A stretch of 64,000 nt of DNA from positions 62,001 through 126,000 of the forward strand of contig CALRTB020000008.1 of assembly GCA_943371005.1 (NCBI GenBank), given 5' to 3'. Below, in pieces: positions 45,343 to 53,511 of this stretch. Numbering within the stretch: position 1 is the first letter of the stretch; the number at the start of each line of letters is the position of its first letter. Origin of the DNA: MRBY01 sp943371005 (GTDB lineage Bacteria; Cyanobacteriota; Cyanobacteriia; Cyanobacteriales; MRBY01). Under the pieces are notes generated by a model. It was not told the origin of the DNA, ran no database searches, and saw only the letters and a program-made list of their open reading frames with translations. The position numbers were made by a program, and so were the translations under genes.

Positions 45343-46470
45343 TTAACGATCGCCTTGATCCAACTCAAGAATACTATGTTGTCTCTGCTCATTTATAATA
45401 AACCTTTTAAGCTCCATATGTTTTGCAGATAACTCAGGATCTCTTTCCTGATACGAAGATGTATAATTTCTAGATTTTCTCTTAACTTTTACAAATGAAG
45501 GCATTTTCTTTAACTTCGCTTGACAAGTAAAAACATAATGTGTCGATTTTATTCTTTTCTTACCTTCCTTCTCAGCTGATAAAATACCGCTCTCATACTG
45601 ATGCAAATTTATGTTTTTATACCTTTCGTATAATCGCCTTACATGAACTTCATTTTGTTGTGAACAAAATCCTATTACTGAATCTGAATTGATTACCTGA
45701 AAAGAATTCAAGATTTCAACATCTTCATCTTTTGAAACGCAAGTTAACAAGCTTTTTTGTCCATATTTATACACTTTTGGATCATAAAAACAAAGTGTTA
45801 TTTTGGGAGATAGAGGAAGGAAAATTTGTAGTCCAAGTGCAGTAATGCTCGTAACTCCGGGATATTTCAAATCCCGATAAAGCCAATTGTAGATGAATAC
45901 AGGATGATCAGATATGTAAAACTCTGACACAGTTTCATTTTTAACAATGTGATACCTCAAATCTCTTAGAATTATGGCATCAAGCACTCCTTGAACAGTC
46001 ATTAAAGATGCTAACCGATCTTGGTAAAAGTTGAAGCGTCCGGCACTTGCTTCTTCTGGATCAAACCCGTTCAAGCTTAAAAGTTCGCGAACCATTGATT
46101 CAAGCTGTGAATTTAAAAAGCCACTTACTCTTTCACTTGCCTCAGGTGTTCTATAGAAAAGGGATAAAACAAATCTGTGTAAAGTCAAGATATCTTCGTC
46201 AACTATATTAAAGTCTCCATCAACGATTTTGTCTAATACTTTTGAGGCTGGATCTTCTACTTTTTCAGCCATGAAGGTTTCAACTTTATTGTCTTTGCCA
46301 TAAAAATAATTCTGTGAGAAAATCTTTTTAATTGACTGGTGATATCTCACAACAGATCTTTCGATATCAAATACATTTATCCGTTTCCCTTTCCTTGCAT
46401 CACAGCCAAAATGCTTAAGCAAGCATTGGGGAACATAATGTTGGTTCTTAGTTATTTGCTTACTCATCAA
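45343..46470 (-). CDS. DUF4238 family protein (AT-rich, probably acquired)
   Basis: 375 residues. N terminus NQHYVPQCLLKHFGCD is the hallmark of DUF4238 (HYVP...L..F), with an Asp-His-Pro motif ISDHPVFIY at about 205 and a basic C terminus (about 315-360, many Lys/Arg). No membrane helix. Codon use is AT-rich and the gene has no HIP1 site, unlike the flanking ruvC and btuC; both flanks are HIP1-poor as well. DUF4238 proteins have been mentioned in antiphage surveys as I recall, but this is uncertain. Start ATG at 46470 with an extra ATG at the next codon. Confidence 0.8.
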   Translation of the reverse strand: MMSKQITKNQHYVPQCLLKHFGCDARKGKRINVFDIERSVVRYHQSIKKIFSQNYFYGKDNKVETFMAEKVEDPASKVLDKIVDGDFNIVDEDILTLHRFVLSLFYRTPEASERVSGFLNSQLESMVRELLSLNGFDPEEASAGRFNFYQDRLASLMTVQGVLDAIILRDLRYHIVKNETVSEFYISDHPVFIYNWLYRDLKYPGVTSITALGLQIFLPLSPKITLCFYDPKVYKYGQKSLLTCVSKDEDVEILNSFQVINSDSVIGFCSQQNEVHVRRLYERYKNINLHQYESGILSAEKEGKKRIKSTHYVFTCQAKLKKMPSFVKVKRKSRNYTSSYQERDPELSAKHMELKRFIINEQRQHSILELDQGDR

Positions 46471-46625
46471 CTCTTTTCAGGTAATACGCTGACTCCCAAC
46501 AAACAGCTTTAATATGCATCCTAACCAAAGATCAAACGGCACAACTAGTGATTATACGGATGTTGTTCACATAAGATTCTTTCTGTTGCTTTTATATGGA
46601 ATATTTCTGGATTTTTAGTGTTTTA

Positions 46626-47678
46626 CTAACGATGGCGACGCAAAATTAAGATCACAATAATTGGCGCGCCGAACATTGCCGTAACCGTATTTAAAGGTAA
46701 TGTTAATTCACTCCCCGGCAGTTGCACAATAATATCCGCTAGCAACGCCAGACTAGACCCTAATAAAGTCACCGCTGGCACTAAAAGCCGATGATCAACT
46801 GTTTTTAGTAAGCCCCGACAGAGGTGCGGCACCGCAATCCCCAGAAAAGAAATCGGGCCACAAAATGCCGTGACCGATCCCGCCAAGAGGGCTGTACTGA
46901 CAATGATGTGACGACGGGTTGCTTTCAGGTTGAGGCCAACGCTTTGGGCATATTGTTTGCCGAGAAGGAGCGCATTCAACGGTTTCGCCTGGAAAAAAGC
47001 CAGGAGACCTCCCGCAAAAATTAACACCATAAAAATAGGCAACTGTTCCCGCTGGATTTCGGCGAAACTACCAAATGTCCAACTTAGATACAGGCGCAGC
47101 GCCTCTGTGGGGCTAAAGTGCAACAGCAACGTGACGAGGGAATTGCTGACGTAGCCGAGCATCAACCCCAAAATTAGTAGGGTGCCATTGTGGGGAATCC
47201 GACGGGCGATCGCCAAAACAAGCAGCAACACCGCCACCGCCCCTAAACTCGCCGCCATCGCCACACTTAAATTTCCGAATAGACCGCCCATAAAACCCGT
47301 TCCCAACAGCACCAGGGCGACCCCCAAACTTGCGCCGGAATTGATGCCCAGCACAAAAGGGCCAGCGAGGGGATTGTTAAATAAGGTTTGCATCTGGAGG
47401 CCGCTAATACCCAGGGCAGCCCCGGCAAAGGTGGCGGCGATCGCCCGTGGAAAGCGCAGTTGCCAAACGATTTCTGCCCACACCGGATTGTCAATGGGTT
47501 GGCCCAAGGCGATCGCCAAGAGTTGATCCCAGGGAATTGTCGTCGAGCCAAGACTCAAGCTGAGGAAAAATAAGACCCCCCACAAACCTCCCAGCAGAAT
47601 AAATAACGAAGGCGATCGCCACCGCAGTTCCGGTAGGGAAAAACAAGTTAGAGGGGTCGTGGTGTAGGGGATTTTCAC
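46626..47678 (-). CDS. btuC: Cobalamin ABC transporter permease
   Basis: 350 residues, FecCD/BtuC family, about ten helices. Contains the BtuC features ALGISGLQMQTLFNNPLAGPFVLGINSGASLGVALVL and GPISFLGIAVPHLCRGLL (ATPase-contacting loop). The GTG start at 47678 overlaps the btuF TGA (GTGA), so they are coupled. Its ATPase is not encoded next to it. Confidence 0.88.
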   Translation of the reverse strand: MKIPYTTTPLTCFSLPELRWRSPSLFILLGGLWGVLFFLSLSLGSTTIPWDQLLAIALGQPIDNPVWAEIVWQLRFPRAIAATFAGAALGISGLQMQTLFNNPLAGPFVLGINSGASLGVALVLLGTGFMGGLFGNLSVAMAASLGAVAVLLLVLAIARRIPHNGTLLILGLMLGYVSNSLVTLLLHFSPTEALRLYLSWTFGSFAEIQREQLPIFMVLIFAGGLLAFFQAKPLNALLLGKQYAQSVGLNLKATRRHIIVSTALLAGSVTAFCGPISFLGIAVPHLCRGLLKTVDHRLLVPAVTLLGSSLALLADIIVQLPGSELTLPLNTVTAMFGAPIIVILILRRHR

Positions 47679-48889
47679 GGGGAATCTTGCAAGTGACGGT
47701 AATAATAAAGCTCGTGGTCAGGTAATTGATCGGGGTGGGCAATTTTAATCACATCGGCGAGGATCACATCGGGATTGAGGGTGCCCCCTTCCCAAAAATC
47801 ATTGCCTCCCCCTGGCGCTACCCGGTTGTTGGCGGCATAGACTTGCTGGTTTTGCACTGCTTCAAACAGTTCATAGCGCTGGTCTTCCTGGAAAATATCG
47901 GCGGTGGTTTGCCAAGCAGGATCCACATTTAGCCAAAGATCCGCTGTTTTCGCCCGACCTAAAACAGCCTCCAAATCCAGAGGTAAACTCAAGCGGGCCG
48001 CCGTGGCATCCCAGGGATAATTCACGTTGGCATCCCGCAGCAGTTGGGCCACATAGCTTTTTCCTCCTGGCACATACCAGACCCCTTGGTAGGGCGACCC
48101 ACTCAGTACCGTTGGCGTTGTTTCTAAATCTTTGACTTGGTTCACGAGGGCTTGGTAACGGTTGGCGATCGCCCCAAAAATCTCATTGGCTTCAGCTTCT
48201 TTGTTAAAGAGGAGAGCCGTAAACTTGAGCCATTCCGCCCGGCCCAGGGGAGTGGGTTCCAGGTGCGCTGCGTCTAACACCACCGTTAACCCCAAGGAAT
48301 CTAGGGTGCTGGTATTGTTCCCCTCGCTGGCATCGAGGCGATAGTTCAAAATCACATCGGGCTGGAGACTGAGGATTGCTTCTCTGTCTAGCTGGAGATT
48401 GCCGACTTCTTGGATGTCGCCCGCTTCAATGGCTGCTCGGATCTCAGGACTATAGATCAATTGGCGATCGCCGACCCCAATTAAATTTTCTAAATGACCT
48501 AAAACGTCTAAGTGGGGTAAATAGGTTGTCGAAAGGGCAATCACCCGGTTGACGGGCACTTCAACGATGGTCGCCTCTGGATAATCCTCCGGAGTGGGCG
48601 TACCACACTGCACAAAAACATAAGTTAAATCTTGCTGGGCCGTTTCCCAGGGCTGCCGCACCGTCACCACTTTGTAATGGTCGTGGTATGTCACCTGAAA
48701 ACCACTGGCAAATTCTGGCGTCACCTTATCGGGAAAATAATCCACCGCCGGATCATAATTTTCGACACAAGCTGCCGTCGGTGCTGGGGTCTCCGTGAGC
48801 GGTTGGGTGGGGCCACAACCCCCTAGCCACAGGGATAAACCCAGGCCCAGCAGAGGAATTAAACGGTGTGGCAATAGGGGAAAACGCAT
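47675..48889 (-). CDS. btuF: Cobalamin-binding ABC transporter lipoprotein
   Basis: 404 residues from the ATG at 48889 (AGGAG eight bases upstream; the frame stays open to 48913). Lipoprotein signal ending LGGCG. Two-lobe class III binding protein: VNRVIALSTTYLPHLDVLGHLENLIGVGD and a connecting helix typical of BtuF/FhuD-type proteins. B12 specificity is inferred from the riboswitch and the btuB operon. Confidence 0.85.
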   Translation of the reverse strand: MRFPLLPHRLIPLLGLGLSLWLGGCGPTQPLTETPAPTAACVENYDPAVDYFPDKVTPEFASGFQVTYHDHYKVVTVRQPWETAQQDLTYVFVQCGTPTPEDYPEATIVEVPVNRVIALSTTYLPHLDVLGHLENLIGVGDRQLIYSPEIRAAIEAGDIQEVGNLQLDREAILSLQPDVILNYRLDASEGNNTSTLDSLGLTVVLDAAHLEPTPLGRAEWLKFTALLFNKEAEANEIFGAIANRYQALVNQVKDLETTPTVLSGSPYQGVWYVPGGKSYVAQLLRDANVNYPWDATAARLSLPLDLEAVLGRAKTADLWLNVDPAWQTTADIFQEDQRYELFEAVQNQQVYAANNRVAPGGGNDFWEGGTLNPDVILADVIKIAHPDQLPDHELYYYRHLQDSP

Positions 48890-48900
48890 CTTTTTTGCTC

Positions 48901-49668
48901 CTATGTAAACCACGGAATGCGTTGTACCGTTGTTGCAAAGTGACCATCGTCCTGGAGTTCAAACAGACGGAAACCCGGTTGTTCCCACAGTTGGCGATCG
49001 CCTGCCATGAGTTCCTGATCCGGGGGCGTCACTTGGGTGCAGGTTGATGGCGTACCAAAACAAGGAATTCCTGCTCGGGTGACGCGATATTCCAGGTGAA
49101 CATGGCCGAAGAAAACCGTCTTCACCTGGGGATGGTGTTGGATAATTTCCCAAAATTGGTTGCGGTTAGTCACGTCAATTTGATCGAGCCAATCAACCCC
49201 CGCTGGCACCACATGGTGATGAATGGCGATCGCCACCGGAGAATTTTGATATTGTTCTAGGTTTTCCGCGAGCCAAGCCAATTGATTCGCATCTAAAAAT
49301 CCCTCGCCATATTCTGGATTTTCGAGAAACGAATCCAACAGCAGCAGTTGCCATGGCCCCAGGGAAACGCTCTTTTCGGGTGAAAGGTAATCTCCCTGTA
49401 AAATCTCTGCCATGACTTTCGGATCATCATGATTCCCCGGCAGCCAATAGCTGGGAATCTGGGTCGCTTCGACTAAATCCCGTAACCGTTCATAGGCGAT
49501 CGCCTCACCGTGGTGGGCCAAATCTCCCGTTAAAATCAAGCGATCTGGTTTAAACTGTTGCGCCGCCGCTAATACCGCCTGAAACGACGCATCCGTTTTT
49601 ACGCCCCGCATTTCGGCATTGGGATGATCGAGGAGGTGGGTATCAGTAATCTGGGCAATGAGAACCAT
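48901..49668 (-). CDS. cpdA: Calcineurin-type metallophosphoesterase (CpdA-like)
   Basis: 255 residues from the ATG at 49668. Full metallophosphoesterase motif set: DTHL, GDLAHHG, GNHDDP, HHHVVP and GHVHLE, arranged as in cAMP phosphodiesterase CpdA. Its place between btuB and btuF agrees with the btuB-cpdA-btu operon reported for Synechococcus 7002. A B12-linked role is unproven; the substrate may not be cAMP. Confidence 0.82.
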   Translation of the reverse strand: MVLIAQITDTHLLDHPNAEMRGVKTDASFQAVLAAAQQFKPDRLILTGDLAHHGEAIAYERLRDLVEATQIPSYWLPGNHDDPKVMAEILQGDYLSPEKSVSLGPWQLLLLDSFLENPEYGEGFLDANQLAWLAENLEQYQNSPVAIAIHHHVVPAGVDWLDQIDVTNRNQFWEIIQHHPQVKTVFFGHVHLEYRVTRAGIPCFGTPSTCTQVTPPDQELMAGDRQLWEQPGFRLFELQDDGHFATTVQRIPWFT

Positions 49669-49707
49669 GGGAAATCGTGGGAGCAATAGGGGATGAAACG
49701 GAGCAAT

Positions 49708-51678
49708 TTAACGGAATTGGGCATTGACACCAATCTGAAACCGACGCCCAACGCCCGGAAACGCTGGGAACGTTTCAAAATCTGCATCAAATAAATTTTC
49801 GACACTCGCCGTTAAATTCACGGTATCACTAATGGGATAACGCGCCCGCAAATCAAGGTTGGTGTAGCCTTCCAGGGACGCAGTATTGGCATTATTCGTT
49901 AGGCGATCGCCGACCCGTTTCAGAAAGATCCCAGCATAAATTCCCTGGGGATTTTCATAGGCGAGGCCAATATTAAAGGAATCCGTCCCGGCAAAGGCAA
50001 CTTCATTACCAATGACGCTGGCATCTTTATCGGCGAGAATTTCTGAAGTATTGAAAGTGTAGTTTGCAAAGGCAGAAAAAGACCGGGACAACTGTACTGT
50101 TAGTTCTGCTTCAAGACCTTGGTTACGAGCTTTGCGGATATTTTGTGGCGTGAAGGTCTCTAGATCAAAAACGATGGCATCATCAAGGGTGTTATTAAAG
50201 TAAGTCAGGCGCACCAAAGCACGGTCTGAAAAACGATGGTCAATGCCAAGATCAAAACTATTACCCAGTTCTGGCACTAAATCAGGATTGCTAAACCCAG
50301 GGAAATAGAGATCCACTGCCGTCGGCACGCGGAAATTGCGGGCATAGTTCCCCCGGATTCGCGTCGCGTCTCCCACTTGCCAAGCGAACCCCGCACTAGG
50401 CGATGTCACCGAACCATCAGCCAAACTATTAAAGTCTTGCCGTAGCCCAAAATTCAAGGCGAGTTCCGGGGCAACATCCCAGCCATAACGGGCAAAAATT
50501 GCTCCCTGGGTGAGATCCTCGTCATAATCAGAGGTGGGATCTTCTGGCCCCCCTGCTTTCGCTGTCAAATAACGGTAATCAAAACCATAGATGAGATTTT
50601 GGGTTTCATTCAGTTGCCAATTGTGCTGAACTTGCGCCCCAAAGGAATTATTTTCATAACGGGCATCGGTCGTCCCAAATTGATTCTCATCAAAGAAGCG
50701 AAAATCATTTAAGTCAGCAAATAATTTTGTCGTCAGCAGAGAATCATCACTATTTCCAAGGCGAGACTCTAAATCTAAAGACAGCAACCAATTGTTGTCA
50801 TATTGCGTTGCGTTGGGGCTTGGAGAAGAAACACTGCCCGGAATTTCTAAATCCTTACTACTGTAGATGCCATTGAAGCGCAACCGATGGCGATCGCCCA
50901 ACTGATTTACTACTTGGAGATTTACATTTTGGATATTGGTCGCCGCATTATCCCGGATACCCGACAAACCCCGTGCTGCAATGTCATAGTCAAAGTCATT
51001 TTCCGCAGCGGTGCGGTCATAGGCTAAACGCACTGCCTGAGTTTCCGAACCAAAACTCACCCCAACATTTTGACGGTTATAGCCAAAGCTCCCCAGATTG
51101 ACCCCAGTTTCTACCGCAACCGGTTGGTTAAAGCCGGGCTGGCGCGTCACGATATTAATCACCCCACCGATGGCATTGGAACCAAACAGCACCGAACTGC
51201 CCCCAGGGATTAATTCAATGCGTTCAACATTATCAGTGGTCAAATTAGACAGATCAAAGTTCCCTGAATCGAAACGATTAAGCGGTCTGCCATCGAGCAA
51301 GATCAGCGTTTGGGAAGAACTATTAGCCCCCCGAAAAATTTGCGAACTTTGGGCACCCAGGCGGGATCCAGCCGTACTATCAATAAAAATCCCAGGGAAA
51401 TATTTCAAGGCTTCGTTTACAGTGCGATAACCTTGGGCTTCAATTTGCTCACGGTTAATAACATAGGCTGCACGGGTCGCATCTTGCACCGTTTCTTCCT
51501 GACGAGAAGGGCCATAAACGGGTTGATTTAATAACTGCTCAATGACCGTTAGTTCAAAATCAATGGTCTCTTGCTCATCATCAAGATTGTTATCTTCTTG
51601 GGCGAAAATAGCAGTGCTACTGCAGAGAAAACAAGCAATTGTCAAGCAAATTGTTTTGGGGATAAAAAATGACGTCAT
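49708..51678 (-). CDS. btuB: TonB-dependent receptor, vitamin B12 type
   Basis: 656 residues. Signal peptide ending IFAQE (about 26). Plug domain (about 45-170) with AAYVINREQIEAQGYRTVNEALKYFPGIFID and LILLDGRPLNRFDSGN, then a 22-strand barrel with many aromatic-rich strands, ending RRFQIGVNAQFR. Assigned to B12 because a cobalamin riboswitch precedes it and btuF/btuC follow. cpdA lies 39 bases downstream. Confidence 0.88.
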   Translation of the reverse strand: MTSFFIPKTICLTIACFLCSSTAIFAQEDNNLDDEQETIDFELTVIEQLLNQPVYGPSRQEETVQDATRAAYVINREQIEAQGYRTVNEALKYFPGIFIDSTAGSRLGAQSSQIFRGANSSSQTLILLDGRPLNRFDSGNFDLSNLTTDNVERIELIPGGSSVLFGSNAIGGVINIVTRQPGFNQPVAVETGVNLGSFGYNRQNVGVSFGSETQAVRLAYDRTAAENDFDYDIAARGLSGIRDNAATNIQNVNLQVVNQLGDRHRLRFNGIYSSKDLEIPGSVSSPSPNATQYDNNWLLSLDLESRLGNSDDSLLTTKLFADLNDFRFFDENQFGTTDARYENNSFGAQVQHNWQLNETQNLIYGFDYRYLTAKAGGPEDPTSDYDEDLTQGAIFARYGWDVAPELALNFGLRQDFNSLADGSVTSPSAGFAWQVGDATRIRGNYARNFRVPTAVDLYFPGFSNPDLVPELGNSFDLGIDHRFSDRALVRLTYFNNTLDDAIVFDLETFTPQNIRKARNQGLEAELTVQLSRSFSAFANYTFNTSEILADKDASVIGNEVAFAGTDSFNIGLAYENPQGIYAGIFLKRVGDRLTNNANTASLEGYTNLDLRARYPISDTVNLTASVENLFDADFETFPAFPGVGRRFQIGVNAQFR

Positions 51679-51915
51679 CTAAGAATATTTTTGGCTAATT
51701 TTTGATGTGGCGCAGGGGAAATAAATGCAGCAATGGGAAGACTTTTACAAATCAAAAGTCTTGGCTGATAATTTTAAGAAAAGCCAGGAGATCGAGCGAA
51801 CAAAAATACCGATAATTTTTTACTGATTCGCCTAAATCAATGCATTCCTCAACATCATCAAATGAGGCCAATGCTGCTGAAATAATGGGTTAGAGCAATA
51901 TTCAAAACAAATTCT

Positions 51916-52014
51916 CTAACGAGACTGGGCTTGCTGATTGTGGCGATATTGCAGTCTCAAAAGATAGAAATTATGGGCAGCAGAAAAAGGTTGCGTGCTA
52001 AAAGAAAACATCAT
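51916..52014 (-). CDS. Possible 32-residue leader ORF in the btuB 5' UTR
   Basis: Two consecutive ATG codons at 52014 preceded by GAGG, ending TAG, coding MMFSFSTQPFSAAHN and a basic tail. It begins about 40 bases after the riboswitch aptamer. No known family. Confidence 0.2.
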   Translation of the reverse strand: MMFSFSTQPFSAAHNFYLLRLQYRHNQQAQSR

Positions 52015-52054
52015 CCGTACCTCGCAGATGGGAAATTACTAAAACATTTACTTT

Positions 52055-52178
52055 TGGCTCGGCGGGCATTCTGACTTAGAAATTGTTGGCAATTTCTTTA
52101 CAGCTGCGGGACAGCGACGGATTTGCACCGTTCTTTCCCCATTGCTTTTATCGGCTGATCCCCGATAAAACCGAACAG
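52055..52178 (-). promoter_or_regulatory. Cobalamin riboswitch of the btu operon
   Basis: On the minus strand the leader reads ..CGGTGCAAATCCGTC, GCTGTCCCGCAGCTGTAA and AAGTCAGAATGCCCGCC: the core and B12-box consensus of the AdoCbl/cobalamin riboswitch. A helix formed by GAAATTG/CAATTTC stands before the B12-box. It is about 375 bases upstream of the btuB ATG. Expected to lower btu expression at high B12. Confidence 0.93.
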
Positions 52179-52184
52179 AATCTA

Positions 52185-52190
52185 ATTATA
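52185..52190 (-). promoter_or_regulatory. -10 box for the riboswitch transcript
   Basis: TATAAT on the minus strand, placing the start at about 52178, right at the first base of the aptamer. Confidence 0.5.
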
Positions 52191-52256
52191 TAGCAGGCGA
52201 TCGCCCCCCATGTAAATAGATTTGTGAAGTCCCTAGGTCTTGGGAGAGATCTACGT

Positions 52257-53411
52257 TTAAGCAGCAAGCAGGGCTGTAATGTGGGGAATAATCTGGGCGT
52301 GGTTCGTGAATAAATAATCGAGGCGATCGCTAATCAGGGACAAAATTAAGTCCTCGTAGGTCATTCCTTGTTCTGATAGTCCCTGGGCAACGAGGCTGGT
52401 GACATTGGTGGCAGGTCGCTTGAGGTCGGGCTTGGGATTGGCCTCTAAAATCTGGATATTTCCTGTCGCATCCATCCGGGCGTCGATACGAATCAAAGCA
52501 TTTAAACTAAATTCCCAGTAGACCTGTTGGGCGAGTTTTGCGAGCTTTTCTTTGGCCGGATCACAATCATCTAAAAAACGAATTCTTTGGCCTGTAATTG
52601 CTTTTTTATCCATCGAAGTAAAAATCTTTTCATCAGCTTCTAAAAGGCGCTCCAAAATCGAAAAGGTGAAGGGAGAATCTAACTTTTCAAACTGCCCTTG
52701 ACGATGGCGCACATAGCCACACACGGAAACACAAAACTCCCGCCCAGTGAGGAAAGGTTCAATTAATGCAGTGTTGTGGGTTTGCCGATGTACAGCGGCG
52801 ATCGCCTCATCGAGATCCTGGGGCTGATCCACAAAATGAATGTTCAAAGAGGCGCGGCCAGAAACGGGTTTAACGAGAAAAGCCCCCTGGTAATCACCAA
52901 AGGTTTGTTGAAAACGGACGTTGTTTTTGGCGGTGAATTTCCCCTGGGCCGGATGCCAGATCATAAACGGTGCCGTGGGAAAACCAAGGCCCTGCAATTC
53001 CCGTTTAAAGCTATGTTTATTGTCCAGAATCGAGCTATTTAAAGGGTTATGGCCGATATAGGGCACCCCTAACATTTCTAAAATCGCTGGGGTATGGCAG
53101 ACGGGATTATAACCCTGAACGCCACCGGTGTTGAGCCAGGCGAGATGAATCTGATTTTCCCGGAGGCGATCGCCTAAGGTGGCATCATCGGGCAACACAA
53201 ACACATGCTGAAAACCTAAATCTTCAAGGGCCGCGGCAATGTCACGGGCCACCACTTCGTAGGTTTTAGTGGAGCGGGGATTGTGGGTTTGGTAGATAAC
53301 GGCCCCCGGCACTGCTTTGTCACCCCCATGAATTACCGCAATTCTTAACTTTTTCCGAAGAATTTCAAGGTAGTTTGGCAGTTGACTGAAATCGTAAACA
53401 AATCCCATCAT
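52257..53411 (-). CDS. D-Ala-D-Ala-ligase-type ATP-grasp protein
   Basis: 384 residues from ATG-ATG at 53411; a GTG at 53429 is possible. ATP-grasp fold with LRIAVIHGGDKAVPGA, a Gly-rich P-loop-like site, KPVSGRASLNIHFV, LTGREFCVSVCGYV and IRIDARMDATGNIQILEANPKPDLK. This resembles D-alanine-D-alanine ligase but the N terminus, with AGV..GVQGYN, departs from Ddl, so a different ligase is likely. It does not seem to be the cell's main Ddl. Confidence 0.75.
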   Translation of the reverse strand: MMGFVYDFSQLPNYLEILRKKLRIAVIHGGDKAVPGAVIYQTHNPRSTKTYEVVARDIAAALEDLGFQHVFVLPDDATLGDRLRENQIHLAWLNTGGVQGYNPVCHTPAILEMLGVPYIGHNPLNSSILDNKHSFKRELQGLGFPTAPFMIWHPAQGKFTAKNNVRFQQTFGDYQGAFLVKPVSGRASLNIHFVDQPQDLDEAIAAVHRQTHNTALIEPFLTGREFCVSVCGYVRHRQGQFEKLDSPFTFSILERLLEADEKIFTSMDKKAITGQRIRFLDDCDPAKEKLAKLAQQVYWEFSLNALIRIDARMDATGNIQILEANPKPDLKRPATNVTSLVAQGLSEQGMTYEDLILSLISDRLDYLFTNHAQIIPHITALLAA

Positions 53412-53511
53412 TAACGTGATTTTTCCCACAATTCTAAGCAGTTTTGCTATTTTAGCCTAAGCTTGTGGGCAAGTTTTTGTACCTTTGCTTACAGATTGAT
53501 TTTCTTTGTCT

